Positions 1-8,943 of a stretch of DNA of 64,000 bases are shown in pieces. The stretch is from Chloroherpetonaceae bacterium (GTDB lineage: Bacteria; Bacteroidota; Chlorobiia; Chlorobiales; Chloroherpetonaceae). Position 1 is the first letter of the stretch. Each line of letters begins with the position of its first letter. The translations under genes and the position numbers were made by a program. The stretch covers positions 1 to 64,000 of the forward strand of contig JANQGG010000028.1 of assembly GCA_028277445.1 (NCBI GenBank), given 5' to 3'. The notes under the pieces are model-generated. The model saw nothing but the letters and a program-made list of their open reading frames with translations, searched no databases and was not told the origin of the DNA.

Positions 1-13
1 GGCATTTTCTGAG

Positions 14-117
14 ACCCTGAAATTAATTCAGGGTGACCAATAACGTAAATGCGTCATTGGAAATGAAATGAAGCAATCCAGAGGCATTTTCTGGATCGCC
101 GCACGCCTTCCAGGCGT
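14..117. repeat. Cluster of decayed REP-like palindromes
   Basis: Three short inverted repeats lie downstream of the FabL-like gene: an 8-bp stem at 14-21/27-34 (5-nt loop), a 7-bp stem at 76-82/90-96, and a 6-bp stem at 103-108/112-117. The wording resembles the degenerate intergenic palindromes scattered through many bacterial genomes. The rest of 1-238 shows no coding signal that I trust. Confidence 0.45.
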
Positions 118-238
118 TCGCGATGCCCCGTTAAAAAGTAATTCGTCATTTCCGTTTTGTCTTTTTGGCTTCCATTGCTAAAAATTTGTACTTCTAATGG
201 CCGATTTGGGATTAAAATTACATGGCGATGAAACGCGT

Positions 239-997
239 TTATAATTTTAACGTTAAACCGCCATCTGCAACGATGGTTTGTCCGTGTATCCATCGGGACT
301 GTTCCGAACACAAAAATGCAACAATTGATGAAATTTCCTGAGCTGTCCCCAATCGGCCTAACGGTGTTTTTTTCGCCCAAACCGTTCGTATTTCATCTTT
401 ATCTTTAAAATCATCCAAAGCATCGGTATCAATCGGCCCTCCTGAAATGGCATTTACACGAATGTTTTTTGGTCCTAATTCAACAGCCAAATATCTCACC
501 ACAGTTTCCAATGCTGATTTAGCGGTTCCAACCGTTGCATATCCCGGCAGACATCTTATGCTGCCAATACTTGATAAAGCCACAATTGTGCCTCCCTTTT
601 CCCCAAAATATTTCAGCGCTTGCTGTGCGCCCAAATAAAGCGCTTTTGGTCCGGTTGCCAGCGCCATATCCAGTCCATTTATGCCAACACGGCTAACATT
701 ACCAAATACACCTTTGGCCGCATTGCTAATAAAAATATCGCACCGCTGAAACTGTTCCATGGTTTTCTCAAACAATGCCGTTATGGTTTCAGGATACTTC
801 ACATCTCCTTTAAATAGCATTGCTTTACGCCCCATTGCCTCAATTTCTTCTGCTAAAGCTTGCGCCGCGGTATCATTCCGTACATAATTGATGGCAATAT
901 GAGCGCCCATCGAGGCTAATTTTATTGCCGTCGCTCTTCCTATGCCTCGTGAAGCGCCGGTAATAATTGCAACCTGATCGTGCAACGTTTTTTCCAT
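239..997 (-). CDS. fabL: Enoyl-[acyl-carrier-protein] reductase, FabL-type SDR
   Basis: Short-chain dehydrogenase of 252 residues, the usual family length. The nucleotide-binding glycine motif TGASRGIG is at 13-20 and the NAA motif at 92-94. The active-site pair is Tyr153 and Lys160, six residues apart. That Y-x6-K spacing is the mark of enoyl reductases (FabI/FabL) rather than the Y-x3-K of ordinary SDRs. The surrounding SSIGSIR and the closing ISGGPIDTDAL stretch closely match Bacillus FabL as I remember it. It would catalyse the last NADPH-dependent reduction of the fatty-acid elongation cycle in the cytosol. It lies 17 nt after the hydrolase gene at 1015-1722 and is probably co-transcribed. 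A related SDR with another substrate cannot be excluded. Confidence 0.8.
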   Translation of the reverse strand: MEKTLHDQVAIITGASRGIGRATAIKLASMGAHIAINYVRNDTAAQALAEEIEAMGRKAMLFKGDVKYPETITALFEKTMEQFQRCDIFISNAAKGVFGNVSRVGINGLDMALATGPKALYLGAQQALKYFGEKGGTIVALSSIGSIRCLPGYATVGTAKSALETVVRYLAVELGPKNIRVNAISGGPIDTDALDDFKDKDEIRTVWAKKTPLGRLGTAQEISSIVAFLCSEQSRWIHGQTIVADGGLTLKL

Positions 998-1014
998 TCC
1001 TAAGTCGGTTTATT

Positions 1015-1722
1015 TCAATCCAGGTAATCCATCCACTGATCAACGCCAATCTTTGCGCCATACCAAGGTGTCATCGGCGTTGGCAGGTGCTCAATACCTT
1101 CTAAAATAACATTTTCAGCGCCATCCAGTGTGCAGCTTTCTACCGTTACGATACCATCGCCAAACAACTCCCCTTTACCCGAAACACTTTGGTAAAAGTA
1201 ATAACTGGCAATGTTGGAAAGAGAATCACCAAGCTTGCCTTCCCAAGAATTACTTGTAAATGAAATCACAGGAAATTTCTCAAAAAACGTTTTATCCAAA
1301 TGCTTAAATATAAAATCGGACTTAAGTTTTCCATAAGTTTCCAAACTATGATAGGGCGTCCCTAATGTCAAAAGTTTGTTAATTTTTGCTGAGTTATTGT
1401 AGGCATCTCCCAAATAGGGTATTCCCAGAAGATAAATCATGGCAATGGTTCCGCCGCCGCTATGGGCTACAATATTTATCGGTTCTTCAGGATAACGCTT
1501 TTGGATATCTTTTAAGGTGTTATCCAAAACTTTCATGACACGATTGGTTGATCTTTCAGGATCCGGCGGGAATCCCACCCAATCAAAAACATTGATCGGC
1601 AAAATAAATATTTTCTCAGCGGGTATTTTCTTTGAAAGGCATTCTTTCATTTCCTCATAAAGAGAATCCCAGAAACCGACCCCTTCTATAATAACAACGG
1701 GATTTTGATTTTTCTGTGCCAT
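1015..1722 (-). CDS. Alpha/beta-hydrolase, lipase-like
   Basis: Protein of 235 residues with an alpha/beta-hydrolase nucleophile elbow, AHSGGG, placing the probable catalytic serine at residue 88. A later DGIVTVES segment and a His-Leu-Pro segment near the C-terminus could supply the acid and histidine. There is no signal peptide, so it is probably cytosolic. The fold resembles small triacylglycerol-lipase or PGAP1-like hydrolases, but the substrate cannot be read from sequence. It lies directly upstream of the FabL-like gene in the same direction, suggesting a lipid-related role (inference). Confidence 0.65.
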   Translation of the reverse strand: MAQKNQNPVVIIEGVGFWDSLYEEMKECLSKKIPAEKIFILPINVFDWVGFPPDPERSTNRVMKVLDNTLKDIQKRYPEEPINIVAHSGGGTIAMIYLLGIPYLGDAYNNSAKINKLLTLGTPYHSLETYGKLKSDFIFKHLDKTFFEKFPVISFTSNSWEGKLGDSLSNIASYYFYQSVSGKGELFGDGIVTVESCTLDGAENVILEGIEHLPTPMTPWYGAKIGVDQWMDYLD

Positions 1723-2022
1723 GGTTCGTCTTAGATTAAAATGGACAAATTTTCCTCGTCAAGTCATTTGAACGGGATAAGATTAAACAAAACCAACTGT
1801 AGTTCAGGTTATTGAGCGGCTGTACATTTATTAAGTGCGCTGAAGTTAGCCTCTGTCTGGCAAATCAGTATTTAACAGCATTCTTACAACTCCTCATACA
1901 TTTGCCTAGCATCGTCTCTTGATAATTGCCTAACCCATTTTATGAACAATGCATACCAATGATGATTGAGATTTGTTGAGATCAGCAGTTTTGATTTATA
2001 CAGAAGCCGTTTAATACCTGAT
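1723..2022. other. Intergenic region without a recognised gene
   Basis: Roughly 300 nt between pepA and the hydrolase gene. A 61-codon minus-strand frame (1884-2069) runs into the 3' end of pepA. I found no family match or ribosome binding site for it. No clear terminator or promoter was identified. Confidence 0.4.
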
Positions 2023-3555
2023 TTATGACGTATATGAACGCATAAACTCCACCAACATCCTAACGCCAAAACCCGTGCTGCCTTTTTGCGAGCCGCCTAT
2101 CATTCCGGGAAATGCTGGGCCTGCAATATCCATATGCGCCCATGCGGGATGATCGCCAATAAATTTTTCGAGAAATTTAGCCGCAGTAATGGCTCCAGCG
2201 CCTTTGCCGCCAATGTTTTTGATATCTGCAACATCCGATTTGAGTTGCTTATCATAAACATCCCATATAGGCATTCGCCATACTTTTTCTCCGGATGTTT
2301 GGCCGGCTTTAAAGAGTTTATCGGCAAGTTCATCATTATTGGAAAAAAGACCAGCAACCGAACTGCCCAAGGCAACAATACATGCGCCGGTTAGCGTAGC
2401 CAAATCTATAATTACATCAGGTTTATAAGTTTCTTTGGCATAGGTGAGGCCGTCGGCTAAGATCAATCGGCCTTCGGCATCGGTGTTATCCACTTCAACG
2501 GTTACGCCGGCATAGGTGGTTAAAACATCGCCGGGATTCTGGGCCGTACCGCTGGGTTTGTTGTCAGTGGCGGGTATGCATCCGATAACATGAACCGGAA
2601 GCTTAAGCCGTGCCGCAGCTTCAACCGCACCAATAACATCAGCGCCGCCAGACATATCTGCTTTCATGTCTCCCATGCCATCCGAAGGCTTAAGAGAAAT
2701 TCCTCCCGTATCAAATGTTACCCCTTTTCCAATGATGGCAATTTTTGCCTTGGGTGTGGCTGTTGGTTTGTATTCCAGAATTGAGAACGTCGGAGGATTT
2801 GTGCTACCCAAATTCACACCTAAAAGCCCCCCGAAACCAAGCTCTTCTAACTTCTTTTTTTCAAACACCTGGACATCATAGCCGTAAGCTTTACCGGAAG
2901 CTTTCGCTTGTTCGGCTAACAAGGTTGCGGTCATATAATTGCTTGGCGAATTGATTAAATCTTTGACCATAGATTGCGATGAAGCAATGATCTCTCCATG
3001 TTCAGCGCCTGTTTTGATTTTAGCCAGTGTATCCGCAGAGCTAACAAGTACAACATCTTTGATTTCATGCTTTTGCTCATCTTCGGGCTTTGGTTGTTTT
3101 TTTAGCTCATTGATTTTGTCAGTTTTTAACTGATCATATTCATAACACCCTTCAAAAACGCCTTCCACAAACGTTTGAGCCACATAATCTACTGAAGTGC
3201 TCACAAGCTCGGCAATTGGTTTTACACTTCTTAAATCCACCCCGATCTTATTAAGCTTCAAGCTTTTGGATTTTTCCGAATATGCAATTGCAGCTTTTCT
3301 GAGGGATTCCAATGAAGATTTTTCCGGAAGCGCTAAACAAAATACTCGCTTTGATTCAAAATTGTCGTCATTGGGGTAAAGCATCATGATATTGGACTCT
3401 TTAACCTTGAAATCACTTTCAAGTCCAGCAAGATTTACACCGGTTTGCTTAGCAATTTCTTGAAGGTCTTTTTCTCTATTAGCTTTTGTTACAAAAAAAG
3501 CCATTGCATCCAATTTCAACTTATGAACGGCGGTTTTTGAAGTATTGATTTTCAT
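2023..3555 (-). CDS. pepA: Leucyl aminopeptidase, M17 family
   Basis: Cytosolic di-metal aminopeptidase of 510 residues that removes N-terminal residues from peptides. The M17 signature NTDAEGRL is at 357-364. The metal-binding GKGVTFDTGG segment (Lys277, Asp282) and the following KADMSGGA helix are intact, so the enzyme should be active. The variable N-terminal domain (about 1-180) is longer and more charged than the catalytic half. Its ATG overlaps the stop of the upstream DHH-nuclease gene by 4 nt (ATGA arrangement), so the two are translationally coupled. Confidence 0.93.
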   Translation of the reverse strand: MKINTSKTAVHKLKLDAMAFFVTKANREKDLQEIAKQTGVNLAGLESDFKVKESNIMMLYPNDDNFESKRVFCLALPEKSSLESLRKAAIAYSEKSKSLKLNKIGVDLRSVKPIAELVSTSVDYVAQTFVEGVFEGCYEYDQLKTDKINELKKQPKPEDEQKHEIKDVVLVSSADTLAKIKTGAEHGEIIASSQSMVKDLINSPSNYMTATLLAEQAKASGKAYGYDVQVFEKKKLEELGFGGLLGVNLGSTNPPTFSILEYKPTATPKAKIAIIGKGVTFDTGGISLKPSDGMGDMKADMSGGADVIGAVEAAARLKLPVHVIGCIPATDNKPSGTAQNPGDVLTTYAGVTVEVDNTDAEGRLILADGLTYAKETYKPDVIIDLATLTGACIVALGSSVAGLFSNNDELADKLFKAGQTSGEKVWRMPIWDVYDKQLKSDVADIKNIGGKGAGAITAAKFLEKFIGDHPAWAHMDIAGPAFPGMIGGSQKGSTGFGVRMLVEFMRSYTS

Positions 3556-4667
3556 AATTGTTTTTCTTCAGGATTCAAATAAGGTTCTTTTAAAAGTTGT
3601 TGTATTTCTGTTAAAACAGTTTGAATTGCTTTATATGATGGAAGTTTTAACTTGCAACCCGCAGCATTTTTATGCCCGCCACCTCCAAATTTTTTAGCCA
3701 CACGATTAATGTAGATATCACCATGCGATCGCAAACTCATTTTTACATTGCCATCTTCTTCCTCAATGAAAACAACGCCAACATCAATACTGGAAATAGA
3801 CATCAAATACTCGGCTATTTTTTCGGTATCCGAACGTGAGGTTGATGTTTGCTGAAACATTTGGCGAGTAATCAGCAAATAGGCGATTTTACCGTTCATT
3901 TCAAGATGAATGCTGCTTATCGCAAGGCCAATAAGCTTCATGGCATTGTAGGGAATGGAATAAACTTGTTTATGAATTTTACTTGGCTCAACGCCTAATT
4001 CAATTAATTTCGCTGCAATCTGATGAACATGCGGGGTGGTTTTTGGAAACCTAAATGAGCCGGTATCGGTCATCAACGCCGTATAAATCCCTATCGCAGA
4101 TTTTTGATTGAAAATCGGTCGCTTAAGCAAGCTTTCAGAGTTATAGATCAAATCGTAAATCAATTCACCTGTGGCCGATGCGTAACTCAAACAGATCATA
4201 ACATCAGCAAATGATTGAGGATCAAGATGATGATCAATACATCCGATTTTTAATGCACTGCTTTTTTGCAGTGATAAGACAATGTCTTTTAAAGCGCCAA
4301 TGCGTTGCAGGCTATTGGTATCAAGCACTAAAAACAGATCCGCATCGTTTAGAATTGCCAAATGATCTTGATTTTCAGGAGAAAAAACCAGCAATTCGAG
4401 ATCGCCAAATGCCTCAAACAAAAACTCATAATTTTTTGGAATTTCTGTGGGATTTAATATGTGGACACGCTTACCGAGGTTTTCTAATGCAAAATATAAA
4501 CCAACCTCGCTGCCTAATCCATCGCCATCAGAGTTTTCATGGGTTGTAAGTACAATGGTTTCCGACTCGGAAATCAAAGTAATCATATCGCCCCAAATGT
4601 CTGAGTATCGTTCCTGATCAGCTGATGATGTGTCTTGAGAAAGCATTTTGATTCGTTTAATGAGCAT
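3552..4667 (-). CDS. nrnA: DHH-family oligoribonuclease/pAp-phosphatase, NrnA-like
   Basis: Protein of 371 residues with the full DHH/DHHA1 layout. The motif-I DGDG is at 47-50, LVLDTN near 114-119, the DHH triad at 145-147, and TDTGSFRF at 200-207. The C-terminal glycine-rich GGGGHKNAAG substrate loop lies near 335. The family degrades short RNAs (nanoRNA, including pGpG or pApA) and dephosphorylates pAp. The start could instead be the ATG at 4646 (residue 8). The stop overlaps the pepA start. Two genes upstream on the same strand is a c-di-GMP phosphodiesterase-type regulator, which fits a role in finishing dinucleotide breakdown (inference). Confidence 0.82.
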   Translation of the reverse strand: MLIKRIKMLSQDTSSADQERYSDIWGDMITLISESETIVLTTHENSDGDGLGSEVGLYFALENLGKRVHILNPTEIPKNYEFLFEAFGDLELLVFSPENQDHLAILNDADLFLVLDTNSLQRIGALKDIVLSLQKSSALKIGCIDHHLDPQSFADVMICLSYASATGELIYDLIYNSESLLKRPIFNQKSAIGIYTALMTDTGSFRFPKTTPHVHQIAAKLIELGVEPSKIHKQVYSIPYNAMKLIGLAISSIHLEMNGKIAYLLITRQMFQQTSTSRSDTEKIAEYLMSISSIDVGVVFIEEEDGNVKMSLRSHGDIYINRVAKKFGGGGHKNAAGCKLKLPSYKAIQTVLTEIQQLLKEPYLNPEEKQL

Positions 4668-4754
4668 TATGGTTCAATCTACCTCAAACAATGCTCTCGG
4701 CATGATTGTTCCTTTTTACATACCGATAGTTACGAATGACCATATTTTCAAAAC

Positions 4755-5639
4755 TTACCGTTCAATTAAATATTTCAAGAGCTCCTCAATAACTTTATCA
4801 ACACTTTCTTTTGGCACACGCGTGCTACCTACAGCTTTATGGCCACCGCCACCATATTTTTTAAGCAATTGACCAATATTAATATTGGCTGTCTTGTTAA
4901 AAATGTTGTACCCAACACCGATAGAAACTTTTCCTGGACGTTCAGGGTCGTTGGCAATTTTTACAGAAAGATTTGTTGCAGATTGAAAGGCATATAAAAA
5001 GTAACGATTACCTCTGGGAAGTTCATCGTAATCTCTTAAATCTGTTATCAGGACATTTTTTTCCATTCGTGAGCGCTTGCGAACAATTTCTTTATACTTT
5101 TCATTATCGCTTAAAAAAGAATCGCACTTACTTTTAACTTCATCATCATTCATTATCGTACCGATGTCTTTTTCAGACAATAAATCAATTAATCGAAGCC
5201 AGTAAGGCTTTTCTTGATAGTACCGTCCGTCAATCGTCATGGATAACAATAAATGACGTTGAGGGTCCATAACTTCAGCGTAAGTTAGTTCTGCCGAATC
5301 AATCCTGTCGGTTTCTTTAACCAAATCTGCATATTGGGTTAAGCCTGGAAAATTTGGCAGATAATAATCATAAACAACCCTGGCAGCGCTGGGAGCAGTC
5401 TTGAAGTGGCCTTTGAACTCTTTGGGTTTTGAATTAGCTATATGGTGATCAAACCACATAGCGCAGCGGGAATCGTATGGTAAATTAGCCAGGATATCGT
5501 TGGGGTGCACATCTGCTTCGCCATCTTGGACAAATTTTGGTTCGGAAAAACGAACTTGCTCAATATCCTCTGTTTTTTTTAAAAGAACCGCGCATACAAT
5601 ACCATCTAAATCTGCACGGGTTAAAACGCCCATTTTCAT
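4755..5639 (-). CDS. DHH-family phosphoesterase
   Basis: A second, distinct DHH protein (294 residues). It has a variant motif I (RADLDG, 8-13), the DHH triad at 64-66, a metal-ligand region KETDRIDS in the middle, and a C-terminal DHHA1 loop GGGGHKAVG at about 263-271. Sequence motifs place it with exopolyphosphatase-like or nanoRNase-like DHH proteins, and I cannot choose between these. It starts only 6 nt after the stop of the REC-HD-GYP gene and is surely co-transcribed with it. An in-frame ATG two codons further in (5633) is an alternative start. Confidence 0.72.
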   Translation of the reverse strand: MKMGVLTRADLDGIVCAVLLKKTEDIEQVRFSEPKFVQDGEADVHPNDILANLPYDSRCAMWFDHHIANSKPKEFKGHFKTAPSAARVVYDYYLPNFPGLTQYADLVKETDRIDSAELTYAEVMDPQRHLLLSMTIDGRYYQEKPYWLRLIDLLSEKDIGTIMNDDEVKSKCDSFLSDNEKYKEIVRKRSRMEKNVLITDLRDYDELPRGNRYFLYAFQSATNLSVKIANDPERPGKVSIGVGYNIFNKTANINIGQLLKKYGGGGHKAVGSTRVPKESVDKVIEELLKYLIER

Positions 5640-5645
5640 AAGCTA

Positions 5646-6659
5646 CTATGAATAATCGTAAATTATTGGTTTAATTTCAGATATGTGATGATCAATTTCT
5701 CCGGATATAATCATATCCAAAAACACTTTCATTAAGTTTGGATCCCACTTGTTCTCTTTAGTTTCAGTTTCCATGATTTCCATAGATTCCTGGATGTTAT
5801 ATGCTTTTTTGTATGGGCGAACCGTAATCAATGCATCATAAAAATCAACAATCGCAATAATTCTGGCTGTTAATGGAATTTGATCTCCAACGAGTTTATC
5901 CGGGTATCCGGTTCCATCCCAGCGCTCCTGGTGAAAACGAATGATAGGTAAAACATGGGTCAATGATTTTAAAGGCTTACATATTCGTTCACCTTCTTCA
6001 GGATGGCGCTTCATGATTTCATACTCTTCCCTATTCAGCTTACCTGGCTTAAGCAAAATAGAATCAGGAACAACAATCTTACCAATATCATGAATCACCC
6101 CACCTTTTCGGACGGCATCAATATGAAGATCATCCAGCCCAATTTTTTTTGCCAATTTTGAGCCATATTCCGAAAGGCGTTGGCAGTGCCCGTTGGTATA
6201 AGGATCTCGACCTTCAATAGCAAGAGCCAAAGAAAAGATCACCGTTTCGGCATCTTCCAACTGATCGATATAAGCTTTGGTTTTTAACAGCGCCCTAACT
6301 TTGGTGATAAGCTCAATTCTATTGAACGGTTTACCTAAAAAATCATCAACGCCAATTTCAAGGGCACGAACCTTATGCTCAAAATCAAACAGACCTGTAA
6401 GCATAATGGTTGGAATCAAGCGGGTTTCGGACGATTCCTTTAATTTTGAGACCATATCACACCCATTCAGCTTTGGCATAAGCATATCCGTAATGATCAA
6501 ATCCGGTTGTTTTTTATCAACAGATTCCAAGGCTTCCATACCATTGGTGGCCATACGGACCGTATACCCCTCACTTTTTAGGGTTTCTTCAAGCAAACGA
6601 AGAATAATCTCCTGATCATCAACAATTAAAATTTCAGCCGCTTTTTTATCAATAGACAT
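5646..6659 (-). CDS. Response regulator with HD-GYP domain (c-di-GMP phosphodiesterase type)
   Basis: Protein of 337 residues. The receiver domain (about 8-125) has acidic pocket Asp15/Asp16, phospho-acceptor Asp58 and Lys110. It is followed by an HD-GYP domain (about 135-330) with the HD pair at 190-191, HPEEGE near 219-224 and the GYP triplet at 251-253, all intact. The family hydrolyses cyclic di-GMP to pGpG and GMP under control of a sensor kinase. No kinase gene is nearby, so the partner is unlinked. The tight downstream link to one DHH phosphoesterase, with another behind it, suggests a shared nucleotide-signal turnover role (inference). Confidence 0.88.
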   Translation of the reverse strand: MSIDKKAAEILIVDDQEIILRLLEETLKSEGYTVRMATNGMEALESVDKKQPDLIITDMLMPKLNGCDMVSKLKESSETRLIPTIMLTGLFDFEHKVRALEIGVDDFLGKPFNRIELITKVRALLKTKAYIDQLEDAETVIFSLALAIEGRDPYTNGHCQRLSEYGSKLAKKIGLDDLHIDAVRKGGVIHDIGKIVVPDSILLKPGKLNREEYEIMKRHPEEGERICKPLKSLTHVLPIIRFHQERWDGTGYPDKLVGDQIPLTARIIAIVDFYDALITVRPYKKAYNIQESMEIMETETKENKWDPNLMKVFLDMIISGEIDHHISEIKPIIYDYS

Positions 6660-6707
6660 ACTACTTGAAAGTTAGTATGGTTTTAAAATGTTTATCTACG
6701 CCTAACT

Positions 6708-7694
6708 TTATTTTGAAGCCGAACTGCTATGGCCTGGAAAGAAATGCGCCTTAGGGTCTAAATTGGTTTTAGCATTATTAACGGCTATGGCTGCTTCAGC
6801 AAATCCTGTGGCTATTAGTTTCAATTTAGCCGGATGCCAAACAACATCTCCAGCAGCATAAATACCTTCAATGTTTGTTGCCATATTTATATCAACCTTA
6901 ATGGCATTATTAAGAATTTCAATCCCCCAATCTTTAATTGGACCTAAATTTGTTGAAAATCCCATGTTACATAATATAGCATCAACCTCTAAGGTTTCTT
7001 CATCTTTGGTTTTATTATTAAATATAACCGCTTTTTCTACCTGACCATTTGTTCCATGAATAGATTTTAACTCATAAAATGTCTTAATGGTAGCTGATGA
7101 TGATTTTACTTTATTTACACTATCTTCATGAGCAGTGAATTTATCACGACGATGAATAACCGTAAGATCCGAATTATCGGCTAAAGCCATCGCCCAATCC
7201 ATTGCAGAATCACCACCGCCTATCACTAAAACTTTACTTCCATGGAAAACCTCCGGATTTTGAACAAAATAAAACAAGCCTTTCTCTTCCCATTGCAGCG
7301 CTTCTTCCAATTGAAGCTTTCTTGGAGAAAACGCACCAACGCCTGCTGCAATCAATATGGTTTTAGATGAGAACGATCTACCGTCTTCGGAATGAAGTGC
7401 AAACTCAGAATCATACTTATCAATAGACATAATCTTGGTTTTGGTAAGTATGGTTGGCTCGTATTGTCTAGCTTGTGTATGTAAGTTATCTACCAGATTT
7501 TCGGCAACAATATCGGGGTAACCGGCTACATCAAATATACTTTTTTTAGGGTACAAGGCTGTTAATTGGCCGCCAACCTGAGGCAAACTATCAACAACAA
7601 GAGCATTTAGCCCTCTTAATCCGGCATAAAATGCTGCATACAATCCTGTTGGGCCTGCTCCAATGATTGCAATATCATAGTGTTCTTGACTCAA
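6708..7694 (-). CDS. Ferredoxin-NADP+ reductase, thioredoxin-reductase-like type
   Basis: Protein of 328 residues with an FAD-binding IGAGPTG at 11-17 and a second, NADPH-binding GGGDSAMD motif at 159-166. The redox CxxC of true thioredoxin reductases is absent (MDWAMA occupies that place), which separates it as the type-2 FNR first characterised in Chlorobium and Bacillus (YumC). It transfers electrons between NADPH and ferredoxin. The tandem ferredoxins at 30.9 and 31.5 kb are possible partners. The start is a TTG at 7692-7694. The frame has a stop four codons upstream, and the family's N-terminus needs this start. Confidence 0.87.
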   Translation of the reverse strand: MSQEHYDIAIIGAGPTGLYAAFYAGLRGLNALVVDSLPQVGGQLTALYPKKSIFDVAGYPDIVAENLVDNLHTQARQYEPTILTKTKIMSIDKYDSEFALHSEDGRSFSSKTILIAAGVGAFSPRKLQLEEALQWEEKGLFYFVQNPEVFHGSKVLVIGGGDSAMDWAMALADNSDLTVIHRRDKFTAHEDSVNKVKSSSATIKTFYELKSIHGTNGQVEKAVIFNNKTKDEETLEVDAILCNMGFSTNLGPIKDWGIEILNNAIKVDINMATNIEGIYAAGDVVWHPAKLKLIATGFAEAAIAVNNAKTNLDPKAHFFPGHSSSASK

Positions 7695-7751
7695 ATCAGT
7701 GACTTATTTTGATTACTTATTTTAAAAAAACAAAATAAAAGAAACTTGGTG

Positions 7752-7787
7752 AAAACAAAAAAGGCATCCCAAATTGGAATGCCTTTA
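7752..7787 (-). terminator. Rho-independent terminator of the OmpA-family gene
   Basis: On the minus strand an 8-bp stem (7779-7786 with 7760-7767), extended by two C:G pairs across single mismatches, is followed by a T-rich run. It lies just past the stop at 7806. Confidence 0.8.
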
Positions 7788-7805
7788 ATTGAAATGCTCA
7801 AATTT

Positions 7806-8882
7806 TTACTTGTGTTCCATAAACCGTGAACTTCGTGGCGCTGTTCTGTAACTTGAGCCTTGCGAGCGGCTGTACCAGCGATCATTATCCATTCGTTTGC
7901 CTCTTAATGTTGGTATAAACGTTACATTTCTATCCGGCTGATATTGGCTATCATTTGAAGGATAAACATCCGGAACTCTTGGTTTGTAATTTGCTTTGGC
8001 TTTACCATAACTGATCAGTTTAAACCGACGGTAGTCGTCGCTTAAATTAAACTGCTCCGACATATAGTTCCAGGCATTGTTGGCTCTTTTATAGCCTAAA
8101 CGATAGTTATAACTTGCGCCACCTCTTACATCACAATGGCCTTCAACTATGATCTTAACCTTTGGATCTTCAAGAAGTGTTTTAATAGAGTCGAGATTTC
8201 TGTTAAACTGCTCTCTTGCAGAACCATCAATATCGGCCCTATCATATGCAAATAACACATTTTGCAACTCAGGAATAACAACAATCAAAGTTAAGGATTT
8301 ACTTGTTGTGCCGCCTTTACCAACTGCTGTTAGAGCATATTGCTGAGATTCTTTTGGGCGAACGGTTTTTTCACCTTTAGCGGCAACTTTTCCCAGACCC
8401 GAAATCGTGATTTGATCTTCAAATGCACCGGTTACATTCCAGGAAACTGTAGCGCTTTCCGGCTTACTTAAATTGATTTTATCGGTTGAAATTTTGAACT
8501 CAACCTGAGGTGGAGCAGGAACAACCACTGACAAAGTTACCGTATCCCTGGCAATCTTTTCACCTTTGGAAGCCGTTGCAATATATTCATACTTTTGAGT
8601 TTTCGGTCCAGGTAATGAAGGGCGAGGTGAAATTCCCGAGCTATCAATACTTGCATTTTCAATGTTTCTTGCAGAAAAAAGATTAGATATAGAAAGTTGT
8701 TCTGTATTTTTAGCGTCCCAACCAATAACTGCAGAATCCCCGATTGCCATTTCCATACTTTTTTGACGAGCGCTGTTATCGGCATTATCCCGAATAAATA
8801 AACTAACCGTAGGATCGGAGGCACAACCCGTGCCAAGCAGCACAAAAACGAGAATTATGGGAAGAATGTGTTTTGTATTCAT
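7806..8882 (-). CDS. OmpA/Pal-family outer-membrane lipoprotein
   Basis: Protein of 358 residues. The N-terminal hydrophobic segment ends in a lipobox (LGTGC) with Cys20 as the lipidation site. Two Ig-like beta repeats follow (about 30-190), each centred on a similar SxxSWxV and KxYxLTA pattern. A C-terminal OmpA domain (about 205-320) has the peptidoglycan-binding features VEGHCDVRG and YNYRLGYKRA. It would anchor the outer membrane to the cell wall in the periplasm. The Ig repeats between the lipid anchor and OmpA domain make it longer than a plain Pal protein. It has its own terminator and is probably monocistronic. Confidence 0.8.
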   Translation of the reverse strand: MNTKHILPIILVFVLLGTGCASDPTVSLFIRDNADNSARQKSMEMAIGDSAVIGWDAKNTEQLSISNLFSARNIENASIDSSGISPRPSLPGPKTQKYEYIATASKGEKIARDTVTLSVVVPAPPQVEFKISTDKINLSKPESATVSWNVTGAFEDQITISGLGKVAAKGEKTVRPKESQQYALTAVGKGGTTSKSLTLIVVIPELQNVLFAYDRADIDGSAREQFNRNLDSIKTLLEDPKVKIIVEGHCDVRGGASYNYRLGYKRANNAWNYMSEQFNLSDDYRRFKLISYGKAKANYKPRVPDVYPSNDSQYQPDRNVTFIPTLRGKRMDNDRWYSRSQGSSYRTAPRSSRFMEHK

Positions 8883-8943
8883 ATTTCGTGTTTTTTGGTT
8901 TGTAAGAGATAAAATGTTGGAAAATTTAAGTCAGACTTATTTC

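Noticed and set aside
1884-2069. 61-codon minus-strand frame downstream of pepA
   Set aside because: It overlaps the pepA 3' end, has no ribosome binding site and no family match I could see.
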